From assembly GCF_004365355.1 (NCBI RefSeq), contig NZ_SODP01000001.1:1867473-1931472 (forward strand): a stretch of DNA of 64,000 nucleotides, in the 5' to 3' direction. The notes beneath the pieces were generated by a model. The model saw nothing but the letters and a program-made list of their open reading frames with translations, was not told the DNA's origin and made no database searches. Positions 7,641 to 16,640 of this stretch are shown here, one piece after another. Numbering within the stretch: the first letter of the stretch is position 1; every line of letters begins with the position of its first letter. A program made the position numbers and the translations under genes. Source of the DNA: Kribbella pratensis. Its GTDB lineage: Bacteria > Actinomycetota > Actinomycetes > Propionibacteriales > Kribbellaceae.

Positions 7641-9189
7641 CAGCTGCGCCTTCTTCCCCAAGATCTGGACCGACGTGGATCGCGCGCACGGTCTGCACCG
7701 TATCAACGTCCGCGGGCCGCTTGTCCTCGCGATAACGAATCACCCGGGCGAACCGCAACGCCATCCCGGCCGGGTAGCGAGGCGACGTCTGCACCCCGTC
7801 GAACGCGATCTCGACCACCACCTCCGGGCGCAGGTAGACAGCCCAGTCGTCCCGCCGTACGGCGAGCTCCTGGAAGCGCTCCGTCTGCCACCGAAGGAGC
7901 TCGTCCGTCAGCCCCTTGAACGTCTTCCCGAGCATGACGAACTCGCCCGTCTCCTCGTCGCGCGCCCCGAGATGCAGGTTCGACAGCCAGCCCGTCCGAC
8001 GACCATGACCCCACTCCGCCGCGAGCACGAGCAGATCCAGCGTGTGTGTCTGCTTGACCTTCACCCAGCCGGACCCGCGCCGCCCAGCTTCGTACGGCAC
8101 GGTCAACGACTTCACCATCACGCCCTCGTGCCCGCGCCGGACCGCATCGGCGAAGAAGGCCTGCCCGGCCTCGGCGTCCTCGGTCACCAGCCGCGGCACC
8201 CGTCGCTCTTCCGGGATCAGCTTCGACAGCCACTCATACCGCGCAGCGCCGTCGAGCCCGAGCAGGTCCTGACCGTCCTGATGCAGGATGTCGAAGAAGT
8301 ACGGCGTGAGCGGCACGGACTCCGGCCCCGTCGCTGCACGCGTCGCCGTCCGCGACCCGGTCACCTGGAACGGCTCCGGCCGCCCGTCAGGCCGCAGCGC
8401 GATCAGCTCACCATCGAGCACGACCTGCCGGGCATCCAGAGCGAGCACCGCTGTGACCACCTCAGGCACCCGAGTGGTGATGTCGTCGAGCGTCCGCGTG
8501 TAGACGACCACTTCGGCGCCGTTCCGATGCGCCTGGATCCGGATCCCGTCGAGCTTCCACTCGAGCGCTGCCGGCGTCCCCGTCTTCGTCAACGCCTCCG
8601 CGACCGTCGTCGCCGACTGCGCCAGCATCGGCTGCACCCCACGCCCGACCTCGAGCCCGAACTGGGCGAGCCCGGCCTCGCCCTCGGTCAGTACGGCGAC
8701 GGCGACCGGAGCAGCCGCCCCACGCAGCATCGCCGCCGCCCGGATCTTGTCCAACGGAATCCCGGTGGCCCGAGCGACCGCGTCCGCCATCACGCCGTCG
8801 AGCGCGCCCTGACGCAACTCGCCGCCCACGAGCTGGCGCAGGAACGACTGCTCATCGGCCGTCGCCCGCGCGAACAACGCGTCCACGGCCTCCCGCCGGC
8901 GGGCCTGCACGCCGGCGCCTGACATCTCGGCCAGCTCCGCGAACGCCGCGTCGACCTCCTCGACCGTCAGCGACGGCTCAGCGGCCGGCTCCGGCGCGTC
9001 CATCAGCGTCCGCCAGCCGACCCCGGTCCGTCGTTGCCGCAGCTCGCCGGACAGGTACGTCACGACGATCTCGATCTCGGCCGGTTCAGTGGTCTTGGAC
9101 AACAATCCGGCGATGAACTCCGCCTTCTTCAGCCGCGACCGGGTCCCGGCCAGCGCGGCCGATGTCGTGACCACCTCGGAGAGCAACAT
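7633..9189 (-). CDS. ligB: ATP-dependent DNA ligase (LigB type)
   Basis: This 518-residue protein matches actinobacterial LigB in length and layout. The N-terminal ATP-ligase A domain covers about residues 1-180 (FIAGLLSKTTEPAEIEIVVT). The adenylation motif KLDGIR lies near residue 212, with the Lys taking the AMP. Later nucleotidyltransferase motifs include VVLDGELIALRPDG and GHEGVMVKSLTVPYEAGRRG, and an OB-fold domain ends with SPRYPAGMALRFARVIRYRE. It seals nicks, probably in repair; replication uses the NAD-dependent LigA. It is coupled to the methyltransferase gene downstream. Confidence 0.95.
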   Translation of the reverse strand: MLLSEVVTTSAALAGTRSRLKKAEFIAGLLSKTTEPAEIEIVVTYLSGELRQRRTGVGWRTLMDAPEPAAEPSLTVEEVDAAFAELAEMSGAGVQARRREAVDALFARATADEQSFLRQLVGGELRQGALDGVMADAVARATGIPLDKIRAAAMLRGAAAPVAVAVLTEGEAGLAQFGLEVGRGVQPMLAQSATTVAEALTKTGTPAALEWKLDGIRIQAHRNGAEVVVYTRTLDDITTRVPEVVTAVLALDARQVVLDGELIALRPDGRPEPFQVTGSRTATRAATGPESVPLTPYFFDILHQDGQDLLGLDGAARYEWLSKLIPEERRVPRLVTEDAEAGQAFFADAVRRGHEGVMVKSLTVPYEAGRRGSGWVKVKQTHTLDLLVLAAEWGHGRRTGWLSNLHLGARDEETGEFVMLGKTFKGLTDELLRWQTERFQELAVRRDDWAVYLRPEVVVEIAFDGVQTSPRYPAGMALRFARVIRYREDKRPADVDTVQTVRAIHVGPDLGEEGAADE

Positions 9190-9224
9190 GCATCCAGTCT
9201 GGCCTATGGCACCGACAGGTTGGC

Positions 9225-9269
9225 TTTCACAACTTTCGAGGTGGCACCGGCATCGAGGGAAGTGTGAAA
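9225..9269. promoter_or_regulatory. Inverted repeat between ligB and secreted-protein gene
   Basis: TTTCACA at 9225-9231 and TGTGAAA at 9263-9269 form a 7-base dyad in the divergent gap. The arm-to-arm distance is large, so it may be a regulator site or a leader hairpin. The role is not known. Confidence 0.35.
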
Positions 9270-9294
9270 ACTCGGCACTGAAGGGGGAATCGAT

Positions 9295-10251
9295 ATGCGA
9301 CGCAGGATCGCGGCGGCGGCAGGCCTGCTCCTGGCCGGCCCCGCCCTGACAACCATCAGCCCGGCCCAGGCAGCCCAGTCCGCCCAGTCAGCCCAGTCCG
9401 CCCAGACAGCCCAGGCAGCACCCACGGCCACTGCCTGCTACATCCAGGCCGGCTCGGTGACCGCGGGGAAGGACCTCGTGGACAAGTACGTCCGGGCGAC
9501 CTCGCCGATCTCGGTGAATCCGGTCGACACGATGGCGAAACAGCCGTTCGCCGGCACTGTCACCCTGAGCAGCGAGTGGGTCTGGGACGACGACTTCGAT
9601 GACGACACCGCGCTGACCGGCGCCGTCGTCACCGGAGGCGTGCTGTACGACGGCGGCCTGCTCACCCGGAAGGGGACTGGCGGACAGGTCGTCAGCAGCC
9701 AGCTGAACCGCATCGGCGGTGGCTGGAACGACTTCCGCACCCTGACCAAGTCCTGGTCGGCGGACGGAGGAAGCAGCTACCGCACGTACGCCCTGCGCAA
9801 CGACGGCGTGCTCTACCGGTGGTTCGTCAGCGAGGTCAACGGTAAGCCGGCCTGGCGTTCGGCGGGTTCGTACGCCGGGTTCGCATCGGTGAAGGCGGTC
9901 GCGCTGATCAGCAGGACGGCGACGTACGACACACTGCTGGCGACGACGCGTGGTGGCGCTCTGTACACGATCCGCATTCCGCTGACCTCGCCGATGAAGC
10001 CGGTCGTCAAGGCGCTGCGGACGAGCACCTGGCAGGGGTTCGAGTCACTCTTGACGACTCGTTGCGGTCAGTACGGCACGCTGCTCCTCGGCATCGACAA
10101 GGACACCGGTTCGGCATACCTGTACGCCCTTGGGCACGCCAACGGAACCGCGACGGTCATCAACAGCCTCGGCAAGGTGCCCGGGACGTTCGACGACCCG
10201 GTGAACTACAGCTGGGCGAGCTTCGTCGACCCGCCGCTGAACGGCGAGTGA
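9295..10251 (+). CDS. Secreted protein with Ala-Gln repeats, unknown function
   Basis: This 318-residue protein has a signal peptide (MRRRIAAAAGLLLAGPALTT) likely cut after an Ala-Gln-Ala site near residue 25. A low-complexity stretch of AQS/AQT/AQA units follows, encoded by a 9-base tandem repeat at about 9363-9418. The mature part contains repeated Trp/Tyr-rich blocks (GGGWNDFRTLTKSW, GVLYRWF, STWQGFESLLTT), reminiscent of tachylectin-like beta-propeller proteins. AAGGGGG 8 bases before the ATG is a good ribosome site. The family assignment is tentative. Confidence 0.75.
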   Translation: MRRRIAAAAGLLLAGPALTTISPAQAAQSAQSAQSAQTAQAAPTATACYIQAGSVTAGKDLVDKYVRATSPISVNPVDTMAKQPFAGTVTLSSEWVWDDDFDDDTALTGAVVTGGVLYDGGLLTRKGTGGQVVSSQLNRIGGGWNDFRTLTKSWSADGGSSYRTYALRNDGVLYRWFVSEVNGKPAWRSAGSYAGFASVKAVALISRTATYDTLLATTRGGALYTIRIPLTSPMKPVVKALRTSTWQGFESLLTTRCGQYGTLLLGIDKDTGSAYLYALGHANGTATVINSLGKVPGTFDDPVNYSWASFVDPPLNGE

Positions 10252-10254
10252 TCC

Positions 10255-11217
10255 TCAGGGCGCCGGCGGCAGATCGTCGAGGAAGTCCGACGTCGGGGTG
10301 AAGAACAGGCCACCCGTGACCGCTGTCGAGAAATCGAGCAGCCGGTCATGGGTGCCCTCGGGTACGCCGATGAACATCCGCCGCAGCATCAGCTCCGTCA
10401 CCGCCGGGCTCTTCGCGTACCCGATGAAGTACGTGCCGAACTCCTGCGTGCCGATCGTGCCGAACGGCATGTTGTCGCGCAGGATCTGTTGCTGGTTGCC
10501 GTCCTCGTCCTCGATGACGTTGAGCACGATGTGGGCGTTGGCCGCCTTCTTCGCGTCGGGGAACTCGATGTCGTCCAGCTTGGTCCGGCCGACCGCGGCC
10601 TCCTGCTGCTCGACCGTCAGCGCGTTCCACGTCTTCAGGTTGTGCAGGTACTTCTGCACGATCACATAGCTGCCGCCCCGGAAGTCGGGATCCTCGTCGC
10701 CGATGAGTACGGCGGCCTCCGCGTCCGTGCCGGTCGGGTTCTCGGTCCCGTCGACGAAGCCGAGCAGGTCGCGCATCTCGAAGTACTTGAAGCCGTGTAC
10801 TTCGTCGACGACCGTGGCGGCGCCGTCGAGGACATTCATGATCTGCTGGGCCAGCTCGAAGCACTGGTCCTGGTGGGAGGCCCGGATGTGGAAGAGCAGG
10901 TCGCCGGGCGTGGCCGGAGCGTGGTGGATCGCGCCTTTGACCTCGACGAACGGGTGCAACTCGGCAGGCCGCGGGCCGCTGAACAGGCGGTCCCAGACAT
11001 CGGAGCCGATGCTGACCACACACGAGAGGTTGCCGTCGGGCACGCGGAAGCCGACCGAACGCACCAGACCGCTCAGCCGCTCCAGGAGGTCGCGGGTCCG
11101 GTCCTCGCCGCCTTCCTCGACCTGGACGACCAGGAAGATGGCCGAGCCGCTGAGCGGCATCAGTACGGACTGCGGCAGCGCATCCGTCGACCTGGATGTT
11201 TCCGGATCAGTAACCAC
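10255..11217 (-). CDS. Dyp-type heme peroxidase
   Basis: This 320-residue dye-decolourising peroxidase carries the GxxDG signature LLGFVDGTENPTG near residue 152 (catalytic Asp). The probable proximal heme His is in AANAHIVLNVIEDEDG near residue 229 and the distal Arg in ILRDNMPFG. The C-terminus FIGYAKSPAVTELMLRRMF is typical. No Tat or Sec signal is present, so the protein is probably cytoplasmic or loaded into an encapsulin shell; no encapsulin gene is nearby. It uses peroxide to oxidise aromatic substrates. It converges on the secreted-protein gene with a 3-base gap. Confidence 0.94.
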   Translation of the reverse strand: MVTDPETSRSTDALPQSVLMPLSGSAIFLVVQVEEGGEDRTRDLLERLSGLVRSVGFRVPDGNLSCVVSIGSDVWDRLFSGPRPAELHPFVEVKGAIHHAPATPGDLLFHIRASHQDQCFELAQQIMNVLDGAATVVDEVHGFKYFEMRDLLGFVDGTENPTGTDAEAAVLIGDEDPDFRGGSYVIVQKYLHNLKTWNALTVEQQEAAVGRTKLDDIEFPDAKKAANAHIVLNVIEDEDGNQQQILRDNMPFGTIGTQEFGTYFIGYAKSPAVTELMLRRMFIGVPEGTHDRLLDFSTAVTGGLFFTPTSDFLDDLPPAP

Positions 11218-11263
11218 CGTGTTTTCCCTCCGTGTGCTTGGCCCGATCTTCTAGAGTCCAGTC

Positions 11264-12436
11264 ATGGACCCGCAACAGCCCGGGCCGCCACCGCAAGACC
11301 AACCGCAACCGGGCCCATACTCCCAGCCGGGGCAGTACCCACCGCCCCCGCCCCACCCCGGCCCGTATCCGGAGCAGTGGGGCGCGCCGCCCCCGCACCC
11401 GCAGCAGTGGGGCGCCCCGGCGCCATACCCGGCCCCGCACCCAGCGCCGTACCCGGTCCCGTATGCCTACCGCGAGCCCCGCATCATCCCCGCCCCGCCG
11501 GGTACGCCGTTCCACCGGCTCGCTCGTACTCCGAAGCACACGTGGTGGCGCCCGATCGTCGGGACACTGCTGCTCGGCGCGTTCGTCCTGTTCCTGACCA
11601 CAGGCGTCGTCGTCGCCTGGACGATCGTGCACCGCCTGGTCGCTGGACCGTTCCCGACGCCGAGCGGGACGGACATCTTCCCGAGTGACACCGAGAACCT
11701 CGCCGTCACGCTGGTCATGCTCGGCATCCTGACCCCGTGCGTCGGCCTGGCCGCGTGGGTCGTCCAACGGAGGCCGTTCTGGAGCGTCGCCTCGGTCCTG
11801 AACAAGATCCGCTGGCGCTGGCTGCTGCTGTGCTGCGTGCCGGCCCTCGGCTACCTCGCCCTGTCGTACGTGATGGGCCTGCTGGTCGATGCGATCTTCC
11901 CGCCCGATGACGCGATCGGCAACGACGGAGGATCATGGGTCGGCTTCGGCGCGTTCGTCGTACCGGCGCTGGTGATCCTGCTCCTGGTGCCGTTCCAGTC
12001 GGCCGCCGAGGAGTTCATGTTCCGCGGGTGGCTGATCCAGGCGGTCGGCGCCTACGGGCCGGACAACCCCGAGGGCAGGGCCCGCTGGGTGCGGACGCTC
12101 TTCCGGTCGCCGTGGCCGGGCATCGTGATCGGCGGTGCGGCGTTCGTGTCGGCGCACGGGTACACGGGGTGGGCGATGGCCGACGTGTTCCTGTTCGCGC
12201 TCACCGTCGGTTGGCTGACGGTCCGGACCGGGGGACTGGAGGCCGGCATCGCCCTGCACGCGCTGAACAACGTGCTCGCGTTTATGTTGCCTGCGGCAAC
12301 TGGTCAGCTGTCCGGCTGGGACGAGCAGGGCGGCGCGCCCTGGACGTTGCTGGCCTCGGACATCCCGTGCCTGGCGTTTTACGCGTTCGCGATCACCTGG
12401 CTGGCCAGGCGTCAGCAGGTCGCCAGAGTCAGCTGA
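11264..12436 (+). CDS. CPBP-family intramembrane glutamic endopeptidase
   Basis: This 390-residue protein has a long Pro/Gln/Tyr-rich cytoplasmic N-terminus (about residues 1-75, with GPYPEQWGAPPPHPQQWGAP) followed by about eight membrane segments. The CPBP (Abi/CAAX protease) signature is intact: SAAEEFMFRGWLIQ near residue 247 (catalytic Glu pair and Arg), SAHGYTGW near 296 and ALHALNNVL near 330. The family includes prenyl-protein proteases and bacteriocin-immunity proteins; the bacterial substrate is usually unknown. The proline-rich tail may recruit partners. Confidence 0.92.
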   Translation: MDPQQPGPPPQDQPQPGPYSQPGQYPPPPPHPGPYPEQWGAPPPHPQQWGAPAPYPAPHPAPYPVPYAYREPRIIPAPPGTPFHRLARTPKHTWWRPIVGTLLLGAFVLFLTTGVVVAWTIVHRLVAGPFPTPSGTDIFPSDTENLAVTLVMLGILTPCVGLAAWVVQRRPFWSVASVLNKIRWRWLLLCCVPALGYLALSYVMGLLVDAIFPPDDAIGNDGGSWVGFGAFVVPALVILLLVPFQSAAEEFMFRGWLIQAVGAYGPDNPEGRARWVRTLFRSPWPGIVIGGAAFVSAHGYTGWAMADVFLFALTVGWLTVRTGGLEAGIALHALNNVLAFMLPAATGQLSGWDEQGGAPWTLLASDIPCLAFYAFAITWLARRQQVARVS

Positions 12437-12493
12437 ACAGGTGAGCTGAAAAGCAGGCGAGAACTGTCGGCCGGCTCTGGCAGGCTGTGCCGC

Positions 12494-13198
12494 GTGACGA
12501 ACGTGAAGATCGAGGCCGTCCTGTTCGACTGGGGCGGCACACTGGCAACCTGGCACGACATCGACCTGCGCGAGACCTGGCGAGCGGTCGCCGCGGTGCT
12601 CGACGAGGCGCAGGCCGACGAGCTGGCGGCCCGGCTCGTGGCAGCCGAGGGGTCGATCTGGCGGCGCTCCCGCGACGAGCATCTCAGCAGCACGCTGGAG
12701 GAAGTGTGCACGCTGGCCGAGATCGTGATGAGCCCGGCGGCCCAAGAGGAGTACGACCGGCAGTGGGACCCGCACACCGAGCTGGAGCCGGACGCGATCG
12801 ACACGCTGCGGGAGCTTCGCGCGCGTGGGCTGAAGGTCGGCGTGCTGTCGAACACGATCTGGCCCCGGCAGCGGCACGAGGAGATCTTCGTGCGGGACGG
12901 CGTCCACGAGCTGCTCGACGGCGCGGTCTACACCAGCGAGATCGCGCACACGAAGCCGCACCCGGAGGCGTTCCTGGCCGCGATGCGTGCGGTCGGAGTG
13001 TCGGAGCCGTCACGCTGCCTGTTCGTCGGCGACCGGCTGTTCGACGATGTCTGGGGCGCGCAGAACGTCGGCATGCGGGCCGTGCACCTGCCGCACAGCG
13101 CGATCCCGACCGAGCAGATCGGCCACACCGAGGGTACGCCGGACGCCACCATCCAGCGCCTCTCGGAGCTCCCCGCACTGATCGACAGCTGGAACTGA
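12494..13198 (+). CDS. HAD-superfamily hydrolase with DWGGT motif
   Basis: This 234-residue haloacid dehalogenase-like protein starts at GTG 12494. Motif I reads LFDWGGTLATW, so the first Asp (nucleophile) is present but the usual second Asp is Gly. Motif II lies in VGVLSNTIW, the conserved Lys in HTKPHPEAFL, and motif IV in CLFVGDRLFDDVWGAQ. The DWGGT form is common in actinobacterial HAD proteins and may signal altered chemistry, because the missing Asp is the general acid of phosphatases. A strong terminator follows. Confidence 0.88.
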   Translation: MTNVKIEAVLFDWGGTLATWHDIDLRETWRAVAAVLDEAQADELAARLVAAEGSIWRRSRDEHLSSTLEEVCTLAEIVMSPAAQEEYDRQWDPHTELEPDAIDTLRELRARGLKVGVLSNTIWPRQRHEEIFVRDGVHELLDGAVYTSEIAHTKPHPEAFLAAMRAVGVSEPSRCLFVGDRLFDDVWGAQNVGMRAVHLPHSAIPTEQIGHTEGTPDATIQRLSELPALIDSWN

Positions 13199-13206
13199 CC
13201 ACGGAG

Positions 13207-13242
13207 ATACACAGGGAACTACACCGGGAAATACACAGGGAC
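13207..13242. repeat. 12-base tandem repeat, three units
   Basis: ATACACAGGGAA (13207-13218), CTACACCGGGAA (13219-13230) and ATACACAGGGAC (13231-13242) follow directly one after another, just past the HAD stop codon and before the terminator hairpin. The role is unknown. Confidence 0.75.
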
Positions 13243-13250
13243 AAACCGAA

Positions 13251-13283
13251 GGACCCCCGAGCCGGATCGCGGCTCGGGGGTCC
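13251..13283. terminator. Bidirectional terminator hairpin between HAD and sigma factor genes
   Basis: GGACCCCCGAGCC pairs perfectly with GGCTCGGGGGTCC around a 7-base loop, a 13-base-pair stem. It lies between two convergent genes and can serve both. Confidence 0.9.
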
Positions 13284-13305
13284 TGAGGGGTTTCGGAGTG
13301 GTGTG

Positions 13306-14265
13306 TTACGCGGCCAGCGTCGGGTCTGCCATCAGGCGGAGGCGACCCAGCGCCTCGCGCTCGATCTGGCGGACTCGCTCCGCCGAGATGCCGTGCACCG
13401 CGCCGATGTCGGCCAGCTTGGCCTGGCGGCCGTCGTGCAGGCCGTAGCGGCGCCGGATCACGTCCGCCGACCGCGGGTCGAGCTGGTCGACCAGACTGAA
13501 CAGACCCGAGCGGTCGGACGCGTCCGCGACCAGCTGGTCCGGACCCGGCGCGGTCTCGGCCGCGATCAGGTCACCCAGCGAGGTCTCGCCCTCGTCGTCG
13601 ACCGGGCTGTTCAGGCTGATGTGGTCCCGGCCGATGCGGATCAGTTCGGTGACCCGCTCCTCTTCCAGACCCAGCTCTGCCGCGATCTCTTCGATCTCCG
13701 GCTCACGCCCGAGCTTGCGCTCCAGGGTGCGCCGCGCCGACCCGATCTGGTTCAGCTGCTCCACCACGTGCACCGGCAGCCGGACAACCCGGGCCTGCTG
13801 CGCGATACCGCGGGTGATGGCCTGCCGCACCCACCAGGTCGCGTACGTCGAGAACTTGAAACCCTTCCGGTAGTCGAACTTCTCCACCGCGCGGATCAGT
13901 CCCGTGTTGCCCTCCTGGACCAGGTCCAGCAGCGGCATCTGGGACCGCCCGTAGCGGCGGGCGATCGACACCACGAGCCGGAGGTTCGCGGTCACGAACC
14001 GCTGCTGCGCGCGCCGGCCCGCTTCGGCCAGCCACTCCAGCTCCTCCTCCGTCGCATATTTGGGCGCTCCGCCCTTCTTACGTCCAACCCGCCCCTCGGC
14101 CAGCAGTTGCTCCGCAAGGAGTCCTGCTTCGACCGTCTCAGCGAGCTCGACCTCTTCCTCAGCCGTCAGCAAAGGCGTGCGTGCGATCTCTTCGAGGTAG
14201 AGACCTACACTGTCCTTGCCGTCGATACCGTCGTCCGTTGACCGGATACGAGCCATGCGAGCCAC
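13306..14265 (-). CDS. Group 2 sigma-70 factor (SigB/Hrd-like)
   Basis: This 319-residue sigma factor contains region 1.2 ([20 protein letters not shown]), region 2 ([38 protein letters not shown]), region 3 ([20 protein letters not shown]) and region 4 ([20 protein letters not shown]). It lacks the long N-terminal extension of the SigA encoded at 30182. A basic insert ([14 protein letters not shown]) sits in the non-conserved part between regions 1.2 and 2. The start chosen is GTG at 14265, with AAGGGAG 5 bases upstream; a longer frame to 14487 would run through the upstream terminator. Such factors direct stress or stationary-phase transcription. Confidence 0.93.
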   Translation of the reverse strand: MARMARIRSTDDGIDGKDSVGLYLEEIARTPLLTAEEEVELAETVEAGLLAEQLLAEGRVGRKKGGAPKYATEEELEWLAEAGRRAQQRFVTANLRLVVSIARRYGRSQMPLLDLVQEGNTGLIRAVEKFDYRKGFKFSTYATWWVRQAITRGIAQQARVVRLPVHVVEQLNQIGSARRTLERKLGREPEIEEIAAELGLEEERVTELIRIGRDHISLNSPVDDEGETSLGDLIAAETAPGPDQLVADASDRSGLFSLVDQLDPRSADVIRRRYGLHDGRQAKLADIGAVHGISAERVRQIEREALGRLRLMADPTLAA

Positions 14266-14270
14266 CGAAA

Positions 14271-14277
14271 CTCCCTT
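14271..14277 (-). promoter_or_regulatory. Ribosome binding site fixing the sigma factor start
   Basis: AAGGGAG on the minus strand lies 5 bases before the GTG at 14265. It decides against the longer upstream frame. Confidence 0.7.
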
Positions 14278-14461
14278 CGTCGTTACATGGAGAGCAACGC
14301 TCGAGTAGGGTTCAAGATTCCGGTACCAGTGTGTAAACACCCTGAAGGTTCCCTGAGAGTTCCCGGCAGCGATTCCGCCGTGGAAACCGGTGTCCCGCAG
14401 CTTTTGCTGGGGTGTTAAGCCCGACACTCCGCGCCGAACCTGAGAATCCGTCCAGAAATCC

Positions 14462-14497
14462 GTCCCTGGATGTGTTGCACAACACACACCCAGGGAC
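14462..14497. terminator. Terminator hairpin after the oligopeptidase gene
   Basis: GTCCCTGG (14462-14469) pairs with CCAGGGAC (14490-14497), and an inner TGTGTTG-CA-CAACACA (14471-14486) continues the stem with a small bulge. It lies 17 bases past the minus-strand oligopeptidase stop and separates it from the sigma factor promoter region. Confidence 0.8.
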
Positions 14498-14513
14498 AGA
14501 TATTCCTTCTGGT

Positions 14514-16595
14514 TCAGCTCAGGCCGAGCGTGTCCAGTTCCCAGGCCAGCGTGAACGCGACCTCGCGCCAGGCGTCGTACCGCCCGCTGCGGCCGCCGTG
14601 GCCGGCTTCCATTTCGGTCTTCAGCAGTACGTCGGCGTCACCGGCCGCGGTCGCGCGGAGTTTCGCCACCCACTTGGCCGGCTCGACGAAGAACACCCGG
14701 GTGTCGTTCAGGCTGGTGATGGCCAGGATGCGCGGATAGTGCTGCGCGGCAACGTTTTCGTACGGCGAGTAGGACTTCATGTACTCGTAGACGGCTTTGT
14801 CCTCGAGCGGATTACCCCATTCCTCCCACTCGATCACGGTGAGCGGCAGCGACGGGTCGAGGATCGTGGTCAGCGCGTCCACGAACGGGACCTCCGCGAC
14901 GATTCCGCCGAACGCTTCCGGGGCCAGGTTCGCGACCGCGCCCATCAGCAGACCGCCGGCGCTGCCGCCCTGCGCGACGATCCGTTCCGGCCTGGTCCAG
15001 CCGGCCTGCACCAGGTGTTCCGCGGCCGCGATGAAGTCGGTGAACGTGTTGCGCTTCGTGAGCATCTTGCCGTCGTCGTACCACTGCCGGCCGAGCTCGC
15101 CACCGCCGCGCACGTGCGCGATCGCGAACACGACGCCGCGGTCGAGCAGCGACAGCCGCGGGATCGAGAACCACGGATCCATCGACGACTCGTACGACCC
15201 GTAGCCGTACAGCACGACCGGTGCGTTCCCGTCCTTCGCGACGTCCTTGCGCGCGACCATCGAGATCGGCACCTTCGTCCCGTCGGGCGCCGTCGCCCAT
15301 TCGCGGTACTGCGTGTACGCGCTCAGGTCCACGCCGCCGAGAACAGGCTGCTGCTTCAGCAATCGGCGCTCGCCCGTCGCGACGTCCACGTCGTACGTCG
15401 AACCGGGCGTGACGAGCGACGTGTACCCGAAGCGGTACCGGGTTTCGTGCCACTCGTCGTTGCGGCCGGGGGAGACCGTGTGGATCGGCTCGTCGAACTC
15501 CAGCGCCTCGGGCACGCCGAAGGATCCATCGGTGCGGCGCATGATCGCGAGCTCGGTCAAAGCGTTGCGGCGCCGGTAGAGGATCACGTGGTCGGCGAAG
15601 GCGTCGGTGCCGAGCAGGCGGCTGGTCTCGTCGCCCTCGATCAGCGTCGTCCAGTCGCCGGGGGAGTCCAGCGGGGCCGACGCCAGCGAGAAGTTGGCGG
15701 CCTCCGCGTTGTGCGTGATCAGGAGTTGGTCGCCGGCGTGCTCGACGTCGTACTCGACGCCCTCGCGCCGCGGCGCCACGACGACTGGCTCGCCGGTCGG
15801 GTCGTTGGCGTCGAGGAGCCAGACCTCGCTGGTGAGCTTGCTGCCGAGCGCGATCATGATCGCCCGCTCGTTGCGGGTCAGGTCGACGCCGACCCAGAAG
15901 CGCTCGTCCGGCTCCTCCATCACGAGGACGTCGTCCGTCGTACCCAGGGTGTGCCGCCAGACCTGGTACGGGCGCCAGGCGTCGTCGACCTTGGTGTAGA
16001 AGATCGTCGAGCCGTCCGCGGACCAGGCCGAGCCGTAGTGCACCTCGGGCAGCTCGTCGGGCAGCAGCTCACCGGTGCTGAGGTCCTTGATCCGCAGAGT
16101 GAACCGCTCGTCACCCTTGAGGTCGACGGAGTACGCGAGCAGACGGCCGTCGGGGGAGACGTCGACAGTGCCGAGCGAGAAGAACTCGGAGTCTCCGGCC
16201 ACCTCGTTCCCGTCCAGCATCACCTCTTCGCCGGCGATCTCGCCGTCGGTCGCGGGCGGCTCGTCGCCGTCCACCTTGACCCGGCAGTGCAGCGAGTACT
16301 GCCGGCCCTCGATCGTGCGCGTGTAGTACCAGTACCCGCCGCGTCGCGCCGGGACGCTCAGGTCGGTCTGCAGGGTCCGGTCCGAGATCTCGCGAAAGAT
16401 TGCCTCACGCAACGATTCCAGAGGCGCCGTGCGGGCCTCGGTGTATTCGTTCTCGGCGCGCAGGTACCCCAGCACCTCGTCGTCGGTCTTGTCCCGCAAC
16501 CACTCGTACTCGTCGACGAACACATCGCCGTGATGCACCCGCTCAACCGGCTTGCGGGCAGCAACCGGCGGCGTGACAGAAGAAGTCTCGGACAT
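14514..16595 (-). CDS. ptrB: Oligopeptidase B (S9A prolyl oligopeptidase family)
   Basis: This 693-residue serine peptidase has an N-terminal seven-bladed propeller (about residues 70-410) that restricts entry to short peptides, and a C-terminal alpha/beta hydrolase domain. The nucleophile elbow [12 protein letters not shown] lies near residue 545, the acid in SLNDTRVFF near 630 and the His in [10 protein letters not shown] near 663. No signal peptide is present, so it is cytoplasmic. It cleaves peptides after basic residues. It is on the same strand as the exonuclease III gene 45 bases upstream. Confidence 0.95.
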   Translation of the reverse strand: MSETSSVTPPVAARKPVERVHHGDVFVDEYEWLRDKTDDEVLGYLRAENEYTEARTAPLESLREAIFREISDRTLQTDLSVPARRGGYWYYTRTIEGRQYSLHCRVKVDGDEPPATDGEIAGEEVMLDGNEVAGDSEFFSLGTVDVSPDGRLLAYSVDLKGDERFTLRIKDLSTGELLPDELPEVHYGSAWSADGSTIFYTKVDDAWRPYQVWRHTLGTTDDVLVMEEPDERFWVGVDLTRNERAIMIALGSKLTSEVWLLDANDPTGEPVVVAPRREGVEYDVEHAGDQLLITHNAEAANFSLASAPLDSPGDWTTLIEGDETSRLLGTDAFADHVILYRRRNALTELAIMRRTDGSFGVPEALEFDEPIHTVSPGRNDEWHETRYRFGYTSLVTPGSTYDVDVATGERRLLKQQPVLGGVDLSAYTQYREWATAPDGTKVPISMVARKDVAKDGNAPVVLYGYGSYESSMDPWFSIPRLSLLDRGVVFAIAHVRGGGELGRQWYDDGKMLTKRNTFTDFIAAAEHLVQAGWTRPERIVAQGGSAGGLLMGAVANLAPEAFGGIVAEVPFVDALTTILDPSLPLTVIEWEEWGNPLEDKAVYEYMKSYSPYENVAAQHYPRILAITSLNDTRVFFVEPAKWVAKLRATAAGDADVLLKTEMEAGHGGRSGRYDAWREVAFTLAWELDTLGLS

Positions 16596-16640
16596 GCCGC
16601 GAGACTACCTGCCACGTTGCCGTCTCCGCGCAGGCTTTCC

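Noticed and set aside
14266..14487. N-terminal extension of the group 2 sigma factor
   Set aside because: It would run through the oligopeptidase terminator, and a clear AAGGGAG site supports GTG 14265.
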